Below are positions 7,853 to 8,123 of a DNA stretch of 8,123 bases, in pieces. Made by a program: the position numbers and the translations under genes. Numbering within the stretch: position 1 is the stretch's first letter; the number at the start of each line of letters is the position of its first letter. The DNA comes from Spirochaetaceae bacterium (lineage in GTDB: Bacteria; Spirochaetota; Spirochaetia; DSM-27196; PXBQ01). The notes under the pieces are model-generated. The model was given only the letters and a program-made list of their open reading frames with translations, was not told the origin of the DNA and ran no database searches. The stretch spans positions 1-8,123 of the forward strand of contig PXBQ01000201.1 in NCBI GenBank assembly GCA_003566875.1, in the 5' to 3' direction.

Positions 7853-8123
7853 CCGACTCACGGGAGTACTCAAAGGAAAGGAGGGCAGTTACACGATCCC
7901 CCTCCTCTGGCTCTCCGGAGCGGACGAGGCAACGATCCGTCGTGTTGTCAACAAGATCGGCGAATGTGGGATTCGGGCATTGTGTGTCGAGTCGCGCGGG
8001 CACCCGGATTTTGTCGGCGCACGATGGTGGCACGATGCCGACGCCGTAATGTCAGAGGCAGCACGGCTCGGCATGCGGGTCTGGTTCTTCGACGATTCCC
8101 ACTTCCCAACCGGCTATGCCGGC
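7845..8123 (+). CDS. GH106-like glycoside hydrolase, N-terminal part only
   Basis: First 93 codons of a second large glycoside hydrolase; the frame is open at the right edge. The N-terminus M-D-D-R-L-T-G-V-L-K-G-K-E is hydrophilic with no signal peptide, so the enzyme should act in the cytoplasm on imported substrate. I-P-L-L-W-L (18-23), the helix to about 41, A-L-C-V-E-S-R-G-H (45-53) and M-R-V-W-F-F-D-D-S-H-F-P-T-G-Y-A (77-92) match the first strands and helices of the TIM barrel in GH106-like hydrolases; the final motif is highly characteristic of the family. Its ATG overlaps the regulator's stop (ATGGATGA), indicating translational coupling. It probably belongs to the same family as the partial gene at the left edge, which begins about where this one is cut. 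About 600 or more residues would lie outside the window. Confidence 0.8.
   Translation, partial: MDDRLTGVLKGKEGSYTIPLLWLSGADEATIRRVVNKIGECGIRALCVESRGHPDFVGARWWHDADAVMSEAARLGMRVWFFDDSHFPTGYAG

Noticed and set aside
7849..8049. Short + frame starting M-T-D-S-R-E-Y
   Set aside because: The frame from 7845 carries a recognisable hydrolase N-terminus and a better-placed ribosome site; this is its shadow.
1..8123. Closed circular element or plasmid, suggested by related genes at both ends
   Set aside because: The two ends share no overlapping sequence, joining them puts the hydrolase out of frame, and there are no replication or mobilisation genes. Kept only as a possibility under the paralogue finding.
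1..8123. CRISPR arrays, tRNA or rRNA genes, insertion sequences, riboswitches
   Set aside because: Nothing seen by eye: no spaced repeat arrays, transposase motifs or terminal inverted repeats, and the intergenic gaps are only 7-133 nt.

Overview
The window is about 8.1 kb of densely coding DNA with every gene on the + strand. It reads as one carbohydrate uptake and breakdown locus. The order is: a glycoside hydrolase cut at its 5' end, two sugar-ABC-transporter permeases of the LplB/YtcP type, their extracellular solute-binding protein, a membrane-bound AraC-family regulator, and the first 93 codons of a second glycoside hydrolase. I see no tRNA, rRNA, CRISPR array, insertion sequence or phage gene.

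Organism: the genes suggest a moderately GC-rich, diderm bacterium, most likely a spirochaete of the Spirochaetaceae. The main clue is the binding protein's export signal, which ends in A-W-A-G-G with no lipobox cysteine. Spirochaetal sugar-binding proteins often look like this, whereas Firmicutes homologues of the same transporter family are normally lipoproteins. This is inferred from family resemblance, not from a marker gene. The LplB/YtcP/LplA-type transporter and the Cache-like/AraC regulators are also common in Paenibacillus-like Firmicutes, which remain the alternative.

Layout: 2-1876 is the partial GH106-like hydrolase. 1877-2009 is a 133-nt gap with a possible operator (direct repeats flanking a small palindrome). 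2010-2969 and 2977-3867 are the two permeases, 7 nt apart. 3868-3976 is a 109-nt gap with a short GC hairpin, a small tandem duplication and a strong ribosome-binding site. 3977-5521 is the solute-binding protein. 5522-5602 holds a 9-bp-stem terminator-like hairpin. 5603-7852 is the regulator. 7845-8123 is the start of the second hydrolase, overlapping the regulator's stop by 8 nt.

How the parts probably work together (inference): the exported binding protein captures an oligosaccharide or glycoside and the two permeases import it. The ATPase is not here and is probably a shared MsmX-like subunit encoded elsewhere. The hydrolases cleave the sugar in the cytoplasm; the one whose N-terminus is visible has no signal peptide. 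The regulator, with a large sensor domain outside the cytoplasmic membrane and an AraC DNA-binding domain inside, would switch the locus on in response to an external cue. The substrate cannot be read from the sequence; the GH106-like fold hints at a rhamnose-containing or related plant or algal glycoside.

The most curious point is that the two hydrolases appear to be paralogues cut by the window edges at almost the same homologous codon, just after a D-D-S-H-F-P-T-G-Y-A motif. Otherwise this is a recognisable kind of locus, and I do not see convincing evidence of a wholly new system.
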